A stretch of DNA of 8,370 bases from an uncultured Dehalococcoidia bacterium. Lineage in GTDB: Bacteria; Chloroflexota; Dehalococcoidia; Lucifugimonadales; GCA-2712585. Each line of letters starts with the position of its first letter. Within the stretch, counting starts at the first letter, position 1. Below, piece after piece: positions 6,000 to 8,370 of this stretch. A model generated the notes under the pieces. The model was not told the DNA's origin. It ran no database searches and saw only the letters and a list, made by a program, of their open reading frames with translations. The stretch lies in assembly GCA_913052045.1 (NCBI GenBank), contig CAJXDJ010000031.1:1-8370 (forward strand), in the 5' to 3' direction. A program made the translations under genes and the position numbers.

Positions 6000-6461
6000 T
6001 TACTCAACTCTCTCAGTCGAGACCGGACCATAAGTACCACCCCTCCAAATAATGACCTCGCAATCGGAATTTCTCAGTATATAAGAGACAGTTCTACCAA
6101 AATACTCGCCTGTCGTTTCTCTAACTTTACTAGTTCCTAAGACTATTGTCCGAACTTTTCTTATTTGAGCTTCCTGAACTATTGCATGTCCAGCACTTCT
6201 AGCCTGTATTATCCCCGCTTGAATAGGGCATTTTTCGGCCTTGGCTAAGTTCTCTATTTTCTCCAAGATTTGCTCTCCCACAGCAGCCTCTTCACTTAAA
6301 TCAGCGTCTAAAGGCTTATCCCTACTTACCTCAATTACATGTAATGCCCTAACTGAACTTTTAGAAGCTTTAGCAAGCCATGCTGCAACTGAGAACGCAC
6401 TCTCATCAACTTCTGTGCCACAAATTGGTAATAGGATTGTTTTAATACTATCTTTTTCCAA
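6000..6461 (-). CDS. Universal stress protein (UspA)-like
   Basis: 153 residues with the Usp alpha/beta fold. ILLPICGTEVDESAF (about 9-23) corresponds to the ILVP-x-DGS start, and RALHVIEVS follows strand 2. The C-terminal LGTSKVRETTGEYFGRTV is followed by SYILRNSDCEVIIWR. The ATP-binding signature of the family is G-x2-G-x9-G-S/T. Here it reads G-TS-K-VRETTGEYF-G-R, so the second glycine is Lys and the Ser/Thr is Arg. ATP binding is therefore doubtful. Start is TTG 6461; an in-frame stop at 6483-6485 leaves little room upstream, and GAGG/AGG bases lie just before it. It heads the usp, RCK-N, RCK, pheA operon. Usp proteins regulate K+ or chloride transporters in several systems, so a role in controlling the adjacent K+ system is plausible but inferred. 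Confidence 0.82.
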   Translation of the reverse strand: MEKDSIKTILLPICGTEVDESAFSVAAWLAKASKSSVRALHVIEVSRDKPLDADLSEEAAVGEQILEKIENLAKAEKCPIQAGIIQARSAGHAIVQEAQIRKVRTIVLGTSKVRETTGEYFGRTVSYILRNSDCEVIIWRGGTYGPVSTERVE

Positions 6462-6501
6462 AAGCCTGCCTCGAATACGTATTCAACAAACGAATTTGCA
6501 A

Positions 6502-6507
6502 ATTATA
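6502..6507 (-). promoter_or_regulatory. -10 box of a probable promoter for the usp-RCK-RCK-pheA operon
   Basis: The minus strand has an exact TATAAT (complement of 6502-6507) in the 111-bp gap after ktrA, about 40 bases before the usp TTG. No good -35 lies at 16-18 bases; TTGTAG is found at about 20. The gap is otherwise featureless, with no clear hairpin, so read-through from ktrBA is also possible. Confidence 0.4.
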
Positions 6508-6572
6508 TTAAATGCAAAAGGCCGGGTCTACAACTTTCAAGAAACCGTGGACATAAAACCAAACATATAAAA

Positions 6573-7292
6573 TTAACCTGGGAGCTTCTTTCCAGACGTC
6601 GAACTATCACCTGACTTCAGCAGTTTCTCTTTAGGTATTTCCTGGAGTCGACCCAATTGATCGGCATTCCCAGCCAATACAAGAATGTCTCCAGACTTAA
6701 TTTCCTCTTCCTTTGATGGAATCAGTACACATTCCCTTCCCCTCCGTATAGCGAGCACAGCTAGGCCATACTTATCTCTTGGCCCACTCAATCCTGCTTC
6801 CTCTAACGTTTTCTTGATCAGATGATCTGGAGGACGGATCTTGGTAATACCATAGTTAGGTGTTATATCCATATAGTCGATGACTCCTGAATCAAATTCT
6901 ACATGAGCCAATCTTCTACCAGTCTCCTGCTCCGGATAGATAACTCTATCTGCTCCAATACGATCTAATGTGTCTCCATGAAGTTGGTTGGTTGAGCGGG
7001 CTATGATAAACGGTATGTTCATGCTTTTTAAGAGAACAGTTACCAAAATGCTCGCTTGAATATCAGACCCTATAGCCACCACCGCCACATCAAAGTTCTG
7101 AACTCCTAATTCTTTCAAGAGAGATTCACTAGAGGCATCTCCTCGAACAGCATAGGTCACGTCTCCCAAGGCATCCTGCACTTTAGTCTCATTAAGGTCA
7201 ACTGCCAACACATCATGGCCCGCCTGATATAGCTCCCGAGCCATACTAATTCCAAATCTACCCAATCCTACAATTACCACTTGTTTTTTCAT
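6573..7292 (-). CDS. ktrA: KtrA/TrkA K+ uptake regulatory subunit
   Basis: 239 residues. RCK-N opens with VVIVGLGRFG (GxGxxG at 9-14) and has Asp32 in VLAVDLNE, the ribose-binding acid, then RGDASS and VVAIGSD. RCK-C spans about 140-215 with IKSGDILVLAG. A charged tail of about 20 residues ends in SGKKLPG. It would form the cytoplasmic octameric ring that binds ATP/ADP or NAD(H) and opens the KtrB pore. Its ATG abuts the TAA of the membrane subunit gene (TAA-ATG), and GAGG precedes it by four bases, so the pair is co-translated. Its GLGRFG motif and long C-terminal tail are KtrA-like, unlike the shorter RCK protein at 4936-5598. Confidence 0.93.
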   Translation of the reverse strand: MKKQVVIVGLGRFGISMARELYQAGHDVLAVDLNETKVQDALGDVTYAVRGDASSESLLKELGVQNFDVAVVAIGSDIQASILVTVLLKSMNIPFIIARSTNQLHGDTLDRIGADRVIYPEQETGRRLAHVEFDSGVIDYMDITPNYGITKIRPPDHLIKKTLEEAGLSGPRDKYGLAVLAIRRGRECVLIPSKEEEIKSGDILVLAGNADQLGRLQEIPKEKLLKSGDSSTSGKKLPG

Positions 7293-8370
7293 TTATCCTA
7301 TCCTCACGCTTTCCTGGGCAAACCTATAAGCACTAACTTCTTCTTGTGGGGTAAGTGCCAATGCTAAAGCTAAAGGACCTAATCTCCCCAAGACCATAAT
7401 AATTATAAACATTATTTTACCCCAGACTGAAAGTAAAGGGGCAACCCCCGTGGACAATCCTGTAGTAGCAAAAGCAGACACGATATCAAAAAACATGTCC
7501 AGGAACTCGATTTCTAAGTCCCGCTCTGTAACAGTTAATAACATTGCGCCAAAGAATATTAATCCTCCAGATAGCATAGTAACAGTCAAAGCTCTATGGA
7601 CCTGAAATGCCGGAATTTCTCGACCAAATGCCTCGGTCTGCGTTCTATTTTTTATAGAAGAAATTACAGCAGCGATAATTACCGCGAATGTCACCACTTT
7701 TATACCGCCTGTAGTAGATCCTGCTGCACCCCCAATAAACATCAACATAGTGAAAAACAGCTTTGTGAGATCACTAGTATCGGCGAAGTTCACTGTTGTA
7801 AACCCAGCAGTCCTACCAGTAATAGAATGAATTACACTATAACCGAGTTTTTCGGAAATTGATTTGTACTTAATTGTGTCACCATTCGAATATTCTCCAA
7901 CGAAAAATACCACGAGCCCAATCAAAAAAAGGAAGATAGTTGTTGTCAATACCAATTTTGTATCAAGATTAAACCTAGAAAATCGTCGTTTGCGGCAGAC
8001 ATCTACCAGAGTAACCCATCCGATACTTCCTAGGATGATTAAAAGGCTCATCATAGAAAATATAATTTTGAAATCCTTTAGATTCTCTATACTCCTGGAA
8101 TCAGGAAGAATCGTAAAGCCGGCATTGTTGAAACTAGATACAGAAAGAAAAATCGACTGCCAAAGAGCTTCTGTGATCGGGAACATATCACCAATTCGCC
8201 AAAAGATGAAAATCATTCCTATGAGGTAAATAGCCATGACCACCATTACTATGTTTCTGAGTAAACTCACCATCCCTCCAATCCGACTGCTGCTAATAGT
8301 ATCGCTAATTAGCATACTCTCGTGGAGAGATATTCTTTGGCCAATCATGACGAGAATGAACGTAGCAAAA
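7293..8370 (-). CDS. ktrB: KtrB/TrkH K+ transporter membrane subunit, N-terminus outside window
   Basis: The frame is open to the right edge. ATG 8348 is internal, because FATFILV directly upstream is also family-like (after the GGLG-x-M region). At least 358 residues are visible of about 440-450. Three of the four pore loops are present: SSFNNAGFTIL, SITGRTAGFTTVN and SAFATTGLSTG, with selectivity-filter glycines at 77, 182 and 297 counted from 8348. The gating loop GGAAGSTTGGIK (206-217) and the GRLGPLALALAL segment in the last helix, with its conserved Arg, are also present. The first pore loop must lie beyond the window. The protein forms dimers in the membrane and takes up K+, in Ktr systems usually with Na+. 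All three visible filter positions are glycine, so K+ selectivity is expected. It directly precedes ktrA. Confidence 0.94.
   Translation of the reverse strand, partial: FATFILVMIGQRISLHESMLISDTISSSRIGGMVSLLRNIVMVVMAIYLIGMIFIFWRIGDMFPITEALWQSIFLSVSSFNNAGFTILPDSRSIENLKDFKIIFSMMSLLIILGSIGWVTLVDVCRKRRFSRFNLDTKLVLTTTIFLFLIGLVVFFVGEYSNGDTIKYKSISEKLGYSVIHSITGRTAGFTTVNFADTSDLTKLFFTMLMFIGGAAGSTTGGIKVVTFAVIIAAVISSIKNRTQTEAFGREIPAFQVHRALTVTMLSGGLIFFGAMLLTVTERDLEIEFLDMFFDIVSAFATTGLSTGVAPLLSVWGKIMFIIIMVLGRLGPLALALALTPQEEVSAYRFAQESVRIG

Noticed and set aside
7596..8229. Plus-strand ORFs inside ktrB
   Set aside because: Antisense of a strongly conserved transporter with visible pore loops.
1..8370. CRISPR arrays, insertion sequences, prophage genes
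   Set aside because: No regularly spaced direct repeats, transposase or integrase motifs, or paired terminal repeats were seen on either strand.

Overview
The window looks like chromosomal DNA of an uncultured bacterium, about 40% G+C by eye over most of its length. It carries a conserved housekeeping and ion-homeostasis neighbourhood. YvcK-like, RRM-type RNA-binding, class III aminotransferase/NUDIX and KtrAB/TrkA/Usp genes together would fit a Chloroflexota-like (for example SAR202/Dehalococcoidia) marine lineage. That is a weak inference from gene content only.

Layout. Bases 1-614 are the minus-strand coding sequence of a large cadherin/VCBS-like repeat protein and are visibly richer in G+C. 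At about 600-615 this is joined abruptly to the last third of a plus-strand yvcK/cofD-like gene (to 887). Both genes lose their 5' parts at the same point and composition changes there, so this is a chimeric join or a recent rearrangement. From 1022 to 2884 a glutamate-1-semialdehyde-aminomutase-like aminotransferase and a NUDIX hydrolase form a two-gene plus-strand operon. A 248-bp gap rich in short hairpins (2885-3132) separates it from a convergent small RRM RNA-binding protein (minus). A divergent regulatory region with a 9-bp perfect inverted repeat leads to crcB/fluC (plus). The crcB stop codon lies two bases from the 3' end of a minus-strand tRNA-Gln(TTG).

From 4109 to the right edge everything is on the minus strand. 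In transcription order it reads ktrB/trkH (5' end outside the window), ktrA/trkA, a 111-bp gap holding a good -10 box, uspA-like, a lone RCK-N domain protein, a second complete RCK-N+RCK-C protein, and pheA (prephenate dehydratase). The junctions inside the uspA-to-pheA block are stop/start contacts of 0-2 bases, so this is a tightly coupled operon. The KtrB pore and KtrA gate form a K+ uptake system. The Usp-like and additional RCK proteins probably sense nucleotides or regulate ion transport. Phenylalanine biosynthesis is attached to the 3' end.

No mobile element, CRISPR array or phage gene is visible. The most notable points are the junction at about 600-615 and the degenerate Usp + RCK-N pair beside a normal RCK protein.
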